Part shown: positions 25,701 through 38,374 of the stretch, in pieces
Numbering within the stretch: the stretch's first letter is position 1
Layout of the letters: the number at the start of each line of letters is the position of its first letter
Origin: Sphagnum compactum
Taxonomy: Eukaryota > Bryophyta > Sphagnopsida > Sphagnales
Assembly (NCBI GenBank): GCA_965153455.1
Contig: OZ234503.1
Span: forward strand, 12,157,118 to 12,221,117
Direction: 5' to 3'
DNA: 64,000 nucleotides
The notes under the pieces: model-generated
Database searches by the model: none
What the model was told of the DNA's origin: nothing
The model's input: the letters and a program-made list of their open reading frames with translations, nothing else
Translations under genes and position numbers: made by a program

Positions 25701-28700
25701 TCTTTCTGCATGGTAACTGTCTGAGTGCTGATGGACACTTCCGATTCTTGGAGCATATCACCTTCATGTGCTACACAACAATCTGTTGAGCATGGAATCT
25801 CCAGTGTGTCTCAAATAAAACATATACAAAAATTGAACAAATTGGACATACGGTTTTGCTTTACAAGTTATAGCTTATGTAAAGGGAAGATATGAGCAAG
25901 TGCTGTTACCACGTTCATTTTCTTGGTCAATTGAGGCACCCTGCAATGGAAAAGAATTGTCTTCACTGTTGAGAGCTTCCCAGATGCTCTTGTTTGCACC
26001 AGTGTCCTACAACAGTCTCCATACAGAAAACAACACACACCAAATTTAGACCCCATAAAATCCCACAAATGTTTGCAAGCATGCATGCAGCACACTTTTG
26101 GAAGTGAAGTTTCACTGAGGACAAGCTGCACTTTCATTCCAAGGATATTTTTCAGCACATATTTTTGGCGTGAGTTCCTGGTCATCAGTCAAGCTTGCTA
26201 CAATAAACTTACAGCAACCTTCTAGTATTGATTCCTCTTATAACAAATCAGCTGTCCCACACAGACACTTTAAATCTGAAACTGTGTTCTTTCCAAACCT
26301 GAAGTGACTTATGAGAAGCCCTTCCATCAATCAGTGTGAAAATGTGCAATACACGAAAAATCATGAAATGCAGAAGAAAAGAAACCAAGATTGTAGAAAA
26401 AAGAAAAAGAAAAGGAGAGGAGAGGAGACACCAGTGCAGGACTTCCATGCATTGCAATCAGGCCACTGAGATGTGGCACTAAGACCAACAGAATCCAACA
26501 ACACTAAGGTCACTGAGGATTGCAAAAGCAAAGGCCAACTGGAGGATCCTGAAGAATCTCATTGTGAGTGGAAGATTGTGAGAAATAGAAAAGTGGAAGA
26601 TTGAAAAAGCCTTGGAAGAATAGCAAACACTCTCAGATGGAAAGATTGGAGATGCCTGCCAGAAGAAGAAGCAAGGAATTCTCTTCTGAAAGCTGGATTT
26701 AAATAAAATACTAGCAAAAAAATTCATTCAAGAAATACTCTGAGAAAAAGGGTGCTGGGAACCTAGTTTTGATGAGGGGAGATCAGAAGCAGAGTGAAAG
26801 TCTTGTGAGCAATAGACTGTGGACATGACAATACTGACATAAGAGACCAGGATGCTGCCTAGCTTTCCTCAAGAGACCAAGGAGAAGAACTCCTGTGGTA
26901 AGTCAAGAGTGGCAGCAGCACTCCCCAACTGCAAGATGTCTTAAAAGTTTGTCCACCAAGGGGAGACAGACTCATATCCAAGAAGCAGCTGGCACAGTAA
27001 AGGGGAATAGGGATAAGCTTGTTTGAGAGTTGAGACCCTGACACTGTTGAAGCAGGTGATGATGAAGTAGGCTGTGCCATATTGACTTCTTCTTGAGTTG
27101 GAGTGTGTTGACCTCTCAAGAAGCTCCTCATCCTGCCAAAAAGCACAGTGTTTAGTCTTCTGCAAAATTGGACAAGTGCTCAAGAAACATTCTAAAACAA
27201 GATGCTTAGAAGAAAATTCCAAGCTTGCTCCAGCTCCCCCCAGCAGCAGCAGCAGCAGCAGCTGTGCTTGGCGATGCGGATTAAAGAGATGAGAGAAAGG
27301 TGTGAATGAAAGTAAGTACACAAGGTCTTGAAAGCTGCAGGAGAAAAAAAGCTCCAGACACTGCTACCTCATTCCTGAGTCTCTGCCACATTGGAAACAA
27401 CACTTACAATGACGAAAAAACCTCGGAAAGTTGTTGGAAACTGGTCCAGACTCCAGACTCAGTTTCCAACTCACTGATTCATTACTTGTGAATTTCAGGG
27501 CAGTTGCTTTGCTTCCATGAAGAAGAAGAAGAAGAAATTTGCCTGTCCATACATTGCCCAGCAAATCTTTCCAGCTTCACATTCTTTGTTGGAGAGCTGA
27601 AAGCTTGAGAATGGGAACCTACAAGCAGCAGGGAATTCTACTGTTCTCTGCATGCTACCAACTGTCCAAGGACTTGGATCAAAATGCCAAGCAGCAACAA
27701 CAGAATTGAGATGGATGCTGAGGAGTAGAACATCAGCAAAAGCTGCAGATTGAGACTCACAACATTTGCAGAGAGAGCATGACAAGTACATTTTCATGGA
27801 GACAATTTGAAATTCAAGAAGCCCAAGTTGGGTTCTGATTAGAGTAAAGAGTACAGACCTACACCCAACGGTATTTATGAACCATGGGTGGAAGAATGCA
27901 GTTATGTCACCTGTGCAAATTGATTCTGATGGTTCATCCTCAATGAGAATAGGGGCTCGTGACTTGCAATGGCCCTTTGTAAACTGAATTGAGAGAGTGT
28001 AAGCTAAGGTTTCTTGGTCTATTTATCGATGAACTGAACTAACTGATTACTTTGTTCAAATTTCTACTGAATTGAACATTTTAGCATGGACCTCAACTGC
28101 ATATTGAAGCAAGGACAATAGAAGGAGCATTTTGAGCTTGATCCCACCACTTGTCCCCACCTGCAAGATAGGACACCTTCATTTCAAAAGTTGCCAAATT
28201 CATAGTTCAAACTTCACAGCTAACAATGCGGTTCTCTGATCTATGTGCCTGGTCAATTATCTGCTATTGAAATACTCAAAGATAAACCACAAGGCATTAT
28301 AAGCTACTTTGCTCCACATGTTTGAGATCATCACTTGGCAATCTTTCTGGGTTCTTTCTCTGCGGATTGTGAATAGAACCACCCTCTAATCCATCCCTAC
28401 CTTGCGAACCCCTCCTCCCAATGCATACAACTAGTAGCATCAACGGATGGAATAAATTGCAGGAAAGGGGAATACCACATTGGTCCACAGGAAAACTGTG
28501 ATGCAAAAATCTTCCTCTCAAAGTGCTCATTGAGAGACAAGCCTGCAGAACAATAGAAATCGTGAAGTAAGCACATGATACCCTTCTAAACTTGCCTTGA
28601 TGAAAGAAAATGAAAAACATATAGCAGCCATGGAATTCCCCCGAATAGGCCACCATAGTTATGCTGCATAGCAAGAGTTCAGAGAAGAAACAATGCAGAC

Positions 28701-29097
28701 ACTGTGGAGACACCATGAGTAGTCAGCCCTATGACTTCCCTCAAAGTCTAGGCACTTGTCCACCCCCCATCTGCAGATGTTGCTATCATTCAAGGACCCA
28801 TCATCCAATGCACCTTGCTGACGCCTAATTGTAAGGTTGTCTCAAGATATCAAGTGTTTCCATGTTCCACAATCTCTGATTAGATGATAGGTAAGTACTT
28901 TCTCCTTGAGTTCACTACAACCCACAACTCATTTGGTGTAATGTGTGCGTGTGTATGGGAGGAAAATCCAGTCCAGAAGATGTAGAAAGCAGCAAAAAAC
29001 TGACTTCGGTGCAATTCTGCCAGAGCTTTCACACTGAATTCACCAAATAATTTTGCAAAAGGAAGGTGAAGGAGAGTGAACAAACCAGAATTCTTCT
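25700..29097. other. Low-repeat region downstream of the OSR gene, no supported gene
   Basis: This stretch is less AT-rich than its flanks and may contain 3' UTR or intron DNA of the minus-strand OSR gene. All open frames are short and none resembles a known family. A CAG run lies at 27241-27262 and several purine-rich patches occur. I could not support a gene here. Confidence 0.4.
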
Positions 29098-29295
29098 TCA
29101 TAGATACCCAACCACGACGCCATTGAATCCAGCTGGCAAGACAGCAAGGACCAGCAGCAAAACCATGATGACTACAGGGATGAGCATCAGCACTGGCGGC
29201 GGGGGAGGTAGCGGTGGTAAAGCAACAGGAAGTACTAGTACCATGATCGTTAGGGTTATCAAAAGTATCACAGATGTCCAGGTAAAGCAAACCAT
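29098..29295 (-). CDS. OSR-domain protein, ARGOS / ORGAN SIZE RELATED-like
   Basis: A 65-residue protein that is almost only an OSR domain. The core reads LVLPVALPPLPPPPPVLMLI, preceded by a hydrophobic stretch (TSVILLITLTIMVLVLP) and followed by a second (LIPVVIMVLLLVLAVLPA). This two-helix, proline-hairpin layout with LPPLPPPP is the signature of plant ARGOS, ARL and OSR1. These are small membrane proteins, reported at the ER, that promote organ growth and dampen ethylene signalling. ARGOS proteins normally have a longer N-terminal region before the domain. Here the frame is closed by TAG 13 codons upstream of the ATG, so the protein is either a minimal form or has an undetected upstream exon. 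The start codon overlaps the stop of an open frame in another phase (TGATG), probably by chance. Confidence 0.72.
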   Translation of the reverse strand: MVCFTWTSVILLITLTIMVLVLPVALPPLPPPPPVLMLIPVVIMVLLLVLAVLPAGFNGVVVGYL

Positions 29296-30560
29296 CAGTC
29301 TCTCTCTTGTTCTTTGTTCCAGCCTCCTTGAAGTCTACTCACAGCAGCACTGGGGCAAGCAAAGTTGAACCGACCAAAGAAGGGGCTGGCTTCACCAAGA
29401 GAAAAAGAGAGCTGGCCGTGAAACCCTTTACAGTAGGCAGTAGTTTGTCTACTTTGTTGGGAGTTAGGTACCAAGAGATCATATCTCCGAACACAAAGTA
29501 CAGTCCCGGCAATAACATGCCACCATGTGCGCTCGGCAGGGACTTGCAGCCCCACTTCGATAGTGCACCCGCTGGCATCAAGTAGCTTGAAGCTCTTCAA
29601 GAAAACAGAGGGAAAAAAAAATCGAGCACAAGAAGAAGAATGTGTCTAACGGATTAACGCTCCTCCTTTTTACAGCTCCGCCGACTTCTGCAAAATTTGC
29701 TGCTACTACAGATGTACTTCATATGAACATAACCGCGAAGGAGAACAAAATAAAAAAATTTGCGAGAAGCATTCCATACACCACGAAGAATCACAAACGA
29801 TTTGCAAAACTCCAAATCAAAGCAAGATCGCAAATCATGGCGTATCGATAGAAAACAGAAAAACCCCCACTGCTCTACATAGAAAGTTGAAGAAACTAAC
29901 CCGAAAAGCAGCTAGTCTGTGATCATATTAGAGAGAATCGCTTAACCGATCCCATCAGTTCCTTACTGGATAAATAAGAAACAAAACTAAAAAAGAAAAA
30001 CAAGACAAGCTCTCTCGAAACAAGCTCTCAAAAACAACCGCAAAACAAAACGAAATACAAACTATACAACAATGACGAAAGTTTGGAGCCCTAAAAATAA
30101 AAATAAACAAACAAACAAAAACAGAAACAAGAAATCCCCGCAGAAAAAGAAACAAAAAACAAAAACAAAACAGAGAAAGAGGAGAGAGACAGTCAGTCTA
30201 CCCTGACTTGTGATGATCCGAGACCAGCGTTTTCCAGCGAAGCCGACAACGTAGGTTCCCTAACGATTGATTACACTGGTCCCGAAACTCCAAGACCGAG
30301 AACGCAAGTATGTGGAATGAAGAGAAACGGGCAATTGAGAAGAAGCGAAGACGGAAAGGAAGGAAAGAAAGAGGGAGTAGAGAGGAGACTGCGTTCTAGA
30401 GAAGATGAAGAGAGAGCGAGCAGCAAAAGAGAGAGAGAGAGAGAGAGAAGAAGAAGAAAGAGGGAAGGGCAGGTACAGGCCAGACCAGACCAGACCAGAC
30501 CAGACCAGACCAGGCCCGGTTACTGATGAACAAACAAACCAGACCTGCGCAACTACGCAG
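29296..30560 (-). promoter_or_regulatory. Probable 5' leader and promoter side of the OSR gene
   Basis: Read on the minus strand, the region contains a TC-rich stretch (complement of the GA run at 30429-30470), common in plant 5' leaders. It also has a pyrimidine tract ending in AAG near 29600 that could be a splice acceptor. An ATG at 29578 (minus) opens a 79-codon frame with no recognised motif. A pentamer tandem (AGACC, about six copies) lies at about 30479-30512. The transcription start is not determinable. Confidence 0.35.
30473..30516. repeat. Pentanucleotide tandem repeat
   Basis: About six and a half copies of AGACC (CCAGA) in a row between a GA-rich tract and GGCCCGG. Confidence 0.9.
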
Positions 30561-32869
30561 TACCTAGTGGTACTAGGCGAGAAGCGTGTGTGTGTTAGTT
30601 AAGTGGGCCTGTAGTTAATTGTCTTATTAGTCTTTTTCACGAGCCCACTTGAGTTTTTTTTATTTTTTATTTTTAAATTATTATTAATAATAATATTATT
30701 CTTAATAAATTATTAATAATATTTTAAATTTTAAATTTTAAATAATTTAAATTCTTGTCTTTTTGTCTTCTTTTTGTTTGGCTCTCTTTCCCATCCAGCA
30801 AAGGTGATCCAGAAAAAGCAAAAGTAATGGAAAGTACACTAGAAAAACCAAAATTTCCCCAATTTAGGCTATATGTGAAAAAAATGGCTACATTGAGCCA
30901 CAATTCCCCTTTTCCATATAGAACTTGTCTCAACCCTTTTTCTTTTTTCTTTTTGTCTTTTTGGGCAACTTCACCAAAGAAGTGGGCCCAAACGAACTTT
31001 TCGGAACTTTTCTCGTGTCAAGTGTGTACCCCAAGTTCCGTTCGTCCTTGCCCCAAGTTCCGTTCGTCCTTGCCCCAAGTTCCGTTCGTCCTTGCGCAAC
31101 TTGGTCGAAGAAGAAAATGCCCTCAAAAAACTTGTTTAAGTCTCCTCCCCAAGCGAAGTTGCAAGCCCACATCTTCTCCGATGCAACTTGCTTGAGAATT
31201 ACATTCTTGACAAAAGAATTGAAGCTTTGAGCTGAAGGAGGCGATTTTTCTTTTTCTTTTTTTTTTTTTTTTTTTGGAAAACAGAGTGCAAGGAAGATAG
31301 TTAAACCACCAAAAAAAAAAAAAAAAAAAATTGAAAAAAAGGATGCAAAGAAGATAGTTAAAATGATTAGCACAATTTTTTTTAAATTTTAGTTTCAGAA
31401 ATAATTTTATTGCTAAGCATTGTCCTACAACTACAACAAGTTGAATGCTACATTTAATTTGTTATACCTATTTAGTGCTTGCCAAATCTCTATTTGATGA
31501 CTTAGTTGGAAAACTAGTCCATGAATGAGATTAAAAATCCAACTATTGGATTCGAAGATTACAAGTGAAAAACAAATCTTTGGTAAAAGTTTCAACTAAA
31601 ACCAAGGTGGTTAACTTACCTAGTTAATGTGAGTTAACACGATTTGCGGGGGACCTTCATTGGAAAGTGTCTTGTGTTCTTACGGTTTTATTTTTAAAAA
31701 ATAATAATAGATTATTTATTTCAATAATAATAATAATAATAATCATGGGGTTTTTTTTGGGTAGTTTTTAGATATTCTATAGTGTATACATTTTCTTTTT
31801 GTTGATTCTTTTCTTGTTGGTGTTAGTAATGTGATTTAAAAGACTCTTTAGAGAAAGAAAGGAAAGAAGTTGCAACTTGAACATGGAATGCTATTTAAAT
31901 TATTGGCTTGGAATCATGCATGATGAACTATGGTAGTGAGTGCATAGCCATTATAACACATGATGATGATTATGATGGCACAACCACATGAGGTAGTTCT
32001 GAACACCATGATCTTCTTGTTTTTTTTTTTCCACAAATGAAGAGCTTATTATCAATTTAGCCAAACCCAACCCGCCCCCGCCCCCAAAGAAGAATGATGC
32101 AAAACTTTATATCAATTGAACTTTATGGGGGGTGCCTTCTCACTCTCAATCCTCACTTTTATAAAGGCTACCATTTCCTTTAGAAGGTGGACATGTTCTA
32201 GAATTTGGAACAAAGTGCAATGTCGCACTTGTTGCGCACTCTTCCCCACCCCTTCTTAACAATAGGTCACCAAATTTTGTTTTGTTTTTGGTGATCAATT
32301 TCCTCACTAACCAACCCATGGTAGTATGGCTTATCTTCCCCTCATATTTACACACTAAGTTTGCAAAAAATAAATAAATCTTTTTTTAAATTTAATTTTA
32401 TTATTTTTTCTTTTTTTGGGGAGATCCATTTACTCACTCAATGACCCTTGCTATGGCTTAGTTGTTTGATCTAGATATCATGGCTTGGTAGGAAGTTGAA
32501 CCCACGACCAATTGCAAGGTGGCCACTTGTCCCAACCACTTAGAGTAGAAAGTCTATGTATAACCAATCAACGGCCAAAGGTTTAAAATTGGGGTTCCAA
32601 GTGCAATGTTCCATCTCTACCATAAAATACAAATGGAATGCGCCAATTTAAGGTTGTTGAAAAGACACAACTTTCTCTTGGATATTGTTATATTGACACG
32701 GATCAACTTTGGTCCATATAGGTAATGTTTTTCTACACAAATAGAATAGAACCGACCTAGTGTGATGATCATCATCATAGGGGATGGACTCTAGCTCCAT
32801 GCTAGAGAGAGAGAGAGAGAGAGAGAGGCTCTTATTTACAATACAATTGCCTATTGGGTAATCATCTCG

Positions 32870-32900
<31 letters not shown>

Positions 32901-34571
32901 TTTCACAGAGGACCTATCTACAATAAGCACAAAAGACACAATGGTAGTCATGTAAAAGGTGTTCAATAGACAGACCTGACCAACTTGTGTGACACCACCA
33001 CCCCTTTTACTTCTCCTACTTGAAATGCTTTGCCCAAGCCACAGCTTTGCACACATGATGATCATCATCACCACCTCTGAGGACATCAAGTTGCAATGCA
33101 TAACAATTTATAATCGATGTTGCCTTTACACATGTCAAAGTTTTTGAACACGGGCAAAGCCAAATTGTGCTTTTATATAGACTAAGAAGGTAGGTCTCTC
33201 TCCTCCATTTATGTTTCTATTGCTACTACTAGCCTTTTACTTCATGGTGCATTCACACTTGATGTTAACTCAATGTTAAATGGAAATCTAGATGGCATCC
33301 AAGGTGGCATCCGATGTTAAATGGGCAATAGCTTAATCTTAATCGAATCTTAGTTTAACATAAAATCTTCAGATAAGTAAGTTTAAGTCGTAAAATAACT
33401 AGTACGGTGTTAATGGACTCAACACCAGCCCAGAAGTGAGGACCAATGTTTATTGAATGAGTTCTTCGCTGAAAATTAAATTAAATTGTAGCTGAAAATT
33501 TCAGAGGGAATTGGAATGTGCCTTTGGTGTTGTTGGAAAGATCTTGATGAGCAGGACTTAAACGAATTTATTTGATAAGATTTGGATTCAGAATGTGGGA
33601 GATATTGGTTTTTAAGCTGGAAAATTTTCAAATAAATTCCAAAAAACTGCATTTGGAAGGAAAAATCAGTTGAGGACATGGTAACACTTGGGCCTACGGC
33701 ACAAGCCACAATAGTATTAATAATGATGCAAGCTCTTCTTAGACCTTTCACTTCACTGAACCATCTGCTGCTGAAGAAACTCCAATGAAGTGGGAAGAAA
33801 TTGCATCCAAGTTTTGATCTTTCCTAAAACCAGGTCAAATTGGTGAGGCACAACCCACCTACCACCCGAATGTTTGAATCTGAAGAGCCCTTAGATAATC
33901 ATCATCATCATCATCATCATGTTCACATATCTATTCTAATGCCAAATCATCACTGTGAACATTCTAATTCACTCCTTTAAAAGAAAGATTTGCCACATGG
34001 TCTATGTCTGATTTTTGTACTCAGTAAAGAATTCTGACTATGGATACATGATTACATAACCCCTGATTAGGAGGATTATGTGGAAACTCATTTACAACTT
34101 TGAGTAATCGCAAACTTTTGGGAAACATAGGAGACATAGGAACTTAGTGAACAGCGAAGATAAAACCTGGGGAAAGTATGGAAAGCTTTCAGAGGATGAA
34201 TTTAAACATCATTGGAAAGGTTGTGAAGAACACAGGAAGAAAAGTGGAAGAAAAGTGGAAAGCCAAACGACATCTCAACTCCACCAGCCCCTTTTCCCAG
34301 ATTACCTGGAATAAAGTACCTTCCATTTCCCAACACACATAAGAAAGGATGTCACATGTAACCCTGGGGCTAACATTGGAGAATGAATCTGACATCTCTG
34401 AGAGTATTCAGTTTGGATGGTGGACCAACACAGCAGGAAGCACCCCTATCACCAAGATTTTAAAGGCAGGGCACTCCTTCAATTCTATTGAAAACCCACA
34501 GACCCAAAATGGGCATCTTTGCTCAATTTATAACTACCTTTACATGACCAAAAAATGCACCATTCTACCCA
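30561..34571. other. AT-rich intergenic DNA between OSR and RanBP1 genes
   Basis: No recognisable gene. It contains the 22-bp tandem repeat, long A/T runs, a (GA)n and a (TC)n tract facing each other at 32803-32827 and 32874-32900, and an (ATC)n stretch at 33896-33920. The part next to 34571 should include the RanBP1 3' UTR. Confidence 0.45.
31029..31094. repeat. 22-bp tandem repeat, three copies
   Basis: The unit CCCCAAGTTCCGTTCGTCCT with TG appears three times without change, so the duplication is recent. It lies in a G+C-richer island flanked by poly-T and poly-A runs at 31255-31330. No coding role is supported. Confidence 0.9.
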
Positions 34572-36366
34572 TTAATCGTCTTTACTATCACTTGCCTCAT
34601 TGCCCACAACAGCAGCAGCCTCATCCTTTGATTCCCCCTCCACCTTCAACTTGTCAAGAAGTCCAGCTGTTGCATCTGCAGCCTCTTCATCTTTCTCTGA
34701 CTTCAAAGATACCTCTTCTTGGGCTGATTCAAATGCATCCTTGAATTTTTGTGCACCTAAACAAAAGAAAACCACAGTCAATGTCAGAAAGAGGCACATC
34801 CAAACAAAACCCCACTGACAACCTATAAAGACAAGAACAGCAAGTACTCTTGTCTTATCAAAGCCCCAGGATCTACATGTTCCTACAACAGTACATTGGA
34901 ATAAAAGAGAGATCCCCAAAGAAAATATTACAGCTGCTCACTTAGAAACTTCAGAACTTGTCTACTCTGGCAAAACTAAGTGAAAGAGGAATCCCACAAG
35001 CTATCAACAAAATGAAAATATCCTAGGTGCTTCTAGCATATTCTCCAGAAAAGCAGTGATTGAGAACACGAGCTGTTACCTGCTAACCCTAACTAAACTA
35101 TGTTGACAACCGGAATGACCATTCATTCTGTACAGTCCAAAACGCAAATAAAAAAGACACGGGATGGAAAAAGGAAAAAAATCAAATGGGGAAGTAAACT
35201 ACACTTACTTTCAATGCTGCCAAACCGGATGCAGAAAAGCTCCTCCTTCAGAGTCCCATCTGAGTAGTCGGGGGCATGCCACACCCATGCTTTGTCACTC
35301 CCAGCATGCTCTTGCAAGGTGGTGGATGCTAGCACTGCAGCACCAGATCAATGATAGTATTGAGTAGTCCATAAACTGCTACCAGATGACTGTCTTTGTA
35401 GACCAAAAGTAAGTGGGTCATCCAGGAAAATTAAGTCTGAAAACCAGTTTGTGAATGGCAAATGATAATGCTCGAAACCTAAGTCAAGCTCACCTGTGCA
35501 AGCAATGAACGATCAGCAAAACAAAGCAAAACCCTAGTTCATGATTTTCAGCTTGGATCTGCTGATATGACTCACTTATCGATCAGGATCATTTTTGATA
35601 TCCAAATTCAAGCATATGCACCAAAGAGGTGGTGTGATTAAGCACCCACATACATTGGGTCCATCTTGTTGAGTCACAAGGCAGCCAGACATAACCAAAT
35701 CCTACATCTGACCTCAATCAGTTCAGCTAAAGCCAACTGCACTTATAACACCAAACAATTCTGGAGGGAAATTGCTTGACAGCTTTGATATTGTGCCAAA
35801 ATAATAGCATCAATCCTGAGGTTCATTCACTTTGAGAGCTGGAGAGCACTCTCACCCGCGTGATTGGCACAAATCTTCAGGGTCCTGCTTTGTCTCATGA
35901 GCAAGCGAACTTTCTTTGTCTGCTGATGTTGTAGCAGTTTCACCTGGCCGACTCCACGTTCTTTCCACTGTGTACCGTCCTTATCAAAACGATACAGCTT
36001 TGCCTTGCTGCAACAAACAAACGCCACAACCAAACCCTAAAAGCATGAGATATACAGAACAGAGCTTGCAATCCATCAGCTTACACACAAGAAATTTTGC
36101 AGCACTTCAGGTTTCAGGTCTGTGACAAAAGATTAGGGCTCTCACATGTCAAGAAGAACATCTTCATTCTCCTCTCCAGTACTGATACTCACTTCCTGCA
36201 GCTTCACGATCGGAGCAATCTGTGCTCCAGTATCCTCCTCATCACCATGTTTCCCGGCCTCTTCTTCTTCTCCTCCTGCTGTTGCTGCCGCTGCATCTGG
36301 AGCTGTGGATGGAGTCGCTTTCTCTTCTTCCACGCCACTGACATCCTTTTCCTCAACCCCGGCCAT
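34572..36366 (-). CDS. Ran-binding protein 1
   Basis: Four exons on the minus strand: 36366-36146, 36007-35856, 35334-35209 and 34756-34572. All borders are GT-AG and keep the frame, giving 227 residues. The Ran-binding domain covers about residues 50-185 with [83 protein letters not shown] and [14 protein letters not shown]. The C-terminal [11 protein letters not shown] motif is also typical of plant RanBP1. The N-terminus is acidic and low complexity. The protein binds Ran-GTP in the cytosol, helps RanGAP stimulate GTP hydrolysis and releases Ran from export complexes. Length matches the family. The gene looks complete and functional. The start is the first ATG that begins the acidic region; in-frame upstream sequence is CT-rich leader. 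Confidence 0.95.
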
Positions 36367-36978
36367 GTCTTTCGGTCGATTCTCTTTCTTACAAAAATTT
36401 ATAAAAAAACCTTGCAAAAAAAAAAAAAACCACGTACAGCAAGAGCAGAAGAGAAAGGAGGATGGAGAAGAAAGGAAGGAGATCGGAGAGAAGAAGACGA
36501 AGATCGGGAAGAAAGAATTGAGGGCAATGGAAAGTGAGGCAGAGTAGAGAGACGGAGAGGAGGAGCTTCGCAGCTCTATTTTCACAAGCCTTGCCCTAAC
36601 CACGGTGGTTCCACAGACCGCCACAGGGTTCCAATAAATAACTACGGTTAAAGGTTTGCTTGGGCACTTGGGTCATCAACGATCAACTCCCTTCGTTCAT
36701 TGTTCTCACACGTTCTGGGAACGTGGGGCACTTGGAACCAGAGTTCCCAGAAGGGAGCCCCTTAGCCTAGGGTTTTAAGGCGGACCTATTTGGTTCTCTT
36801 TTCAATGTATTTTTGTCCTTCTTTGATGATGTTTAGGGGTTAAATGGTTGTTAAGATTTCTTGATTATTTTCTCCTCCATTAGGGTTTAGGTAAATGCTA
36901 AACCCTAATACCCCACTCCATGAATACCCATTGTGCCAAGTTATTAGTTTTAGTTGGGTGTAGATTAGGGTTTAGAGT

Positions 36979-37001
36979 AAACCCTAAACCCTAAACCCTA
37001 A
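36979..37001. repeat. Interstitial telomere-type repeat
   Basis: Three AAACCCT units in tandem ending AA. The same motif family occurs at 552-565, near 42784-42800, and at 53411-53430. Confidence 0.9.
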
Positions 37002-37377
37002 TACCTCACTTCATGAGTTTGAGTACCTATTGTGCCAAGTTATTAGTTTTAATTGAGTGTAATCTAGATGGAGTCAAACTTAGTCTTAAACCAAATCTTG
37101 ATTTTAAAGTAGATTGGGCTCCAAGGCTTTTTTTTTTTTTCCTTTCTTTTGAAATTTTTTTTAGTGGAGTCTTTGGAATTGAAAGTTTTATATATAACCC
37201 AAAAACCATTTTCAAACTCACAATGAAAGTTCTACAAACTTGTTCCTATTTTGTTCTATTTTTCTTTACTTTGTTTTCTAGGGCAAGTGTGGAGGTTATA
37301 AGTTTGCTCAATTTTAACACCACAAGGAACAATGGGCATATTCAATACTCCACTTTCACTACAATCCTATTTCAATG

Positions 37378-38374
37378 TTCGAGCATGACACTACTCAAAA
37401 AAAAATTTAAAAAAAATATGTGAGTAAAACTATAGGGTGCAATATATTGGTTGTGAGGTAAAAATATAACTTAATTAGTTCAAAAATAGGGTGATATATA
37501 TTTTGAAAATCATACTATAATAAATATAAGGTATGTGTAAATATGTAATATTAAAAATTTTGTATTAAAAATATAGCATGTGCATTATAAAATAAAAGTA
37601 TTAGTGATTAGTAGGTTCAATTATTATGAAATAATGTTGATTAACTGTCTTTTGATTGTATATGATGCTTATAGGGTCAATAAATTAATTGAGGCAAAAT
37701 TGGGTTTAGGACATTTAAATGAGCATGGAGAAAAACGTTTAAAATTTTAAATCTAACATTTCTAACAATTAGGGTTTTAGACTTTAGGGTTACAAGGAGG
37801 TGGCGGTGGTCTCTTCTTACCAAAAAAACCTCATTTCTTTTCTTTGAAAGTTCAAGCACATGTTTGTATGTTTTTTTTCTTTTTCAATTAGGGGCTTGTT
37901 ATCATGGTGTTATTAAACCGGTTTAGTAAATCATGTGGTAATCTTAAATTTGAGTATGATGTGATTGATACTGTTTGGGTGGATGTATGTTCAATTATAT
38001 CTATTATCAATATGAACTATGAGAAAGAAAAAGACATCTATTGGTTAGATTGTATTGATGCAAATTCTCTAGATGAATTTGTGACAAATAAAATTTTGTA
38101 AACTATAATTTTTTTCATTTCAATTACATTTCATGCTTTCATTTTTGCTTTAACCTCCAAACTTTTTTAGTTTTGAATTTCGTAAATCTAAAAATTTAAA
38201 GTAATATAGGGTACTAAAATTGGATTCTAGAAAAAAATATAAACAAATATATGTTGGTTAAAATATAAGCATATTAAAAAATTAAATAATAATAAGGTGG
38301 GGGAAAATATAAATCCAAAATCTAATCCCTCCCCCCCACCCCAAATAGTCGTTTGATGCATGTATGTGATGAGG
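37378..38374. mobile_element. Candidate 1.0 kb insertion in repeat copy A
   Basis: The block is flanked by the 8-bp direct repeat TTTCAATG, and the matching site in copy B (43245-43252, TTTGAATG) has a single copy, as expected for an insertion with an 8-bp target duplication. Eight base pairs is the size made by hAT elements, but I see no clear terminal inverted repeats and no transposase. A deletion in copy B between two short direct repeats would leave the same pattern, so the mobile-element reading is tentative. Confidence 0.35.

Noticed and set aside
29295-29600. 101-codon minus-strand frame ending at the OSR start codon
   Set aside because: It has no ATG (only TTG), no motif, and its overlap with the OSR ATG looks accidental.
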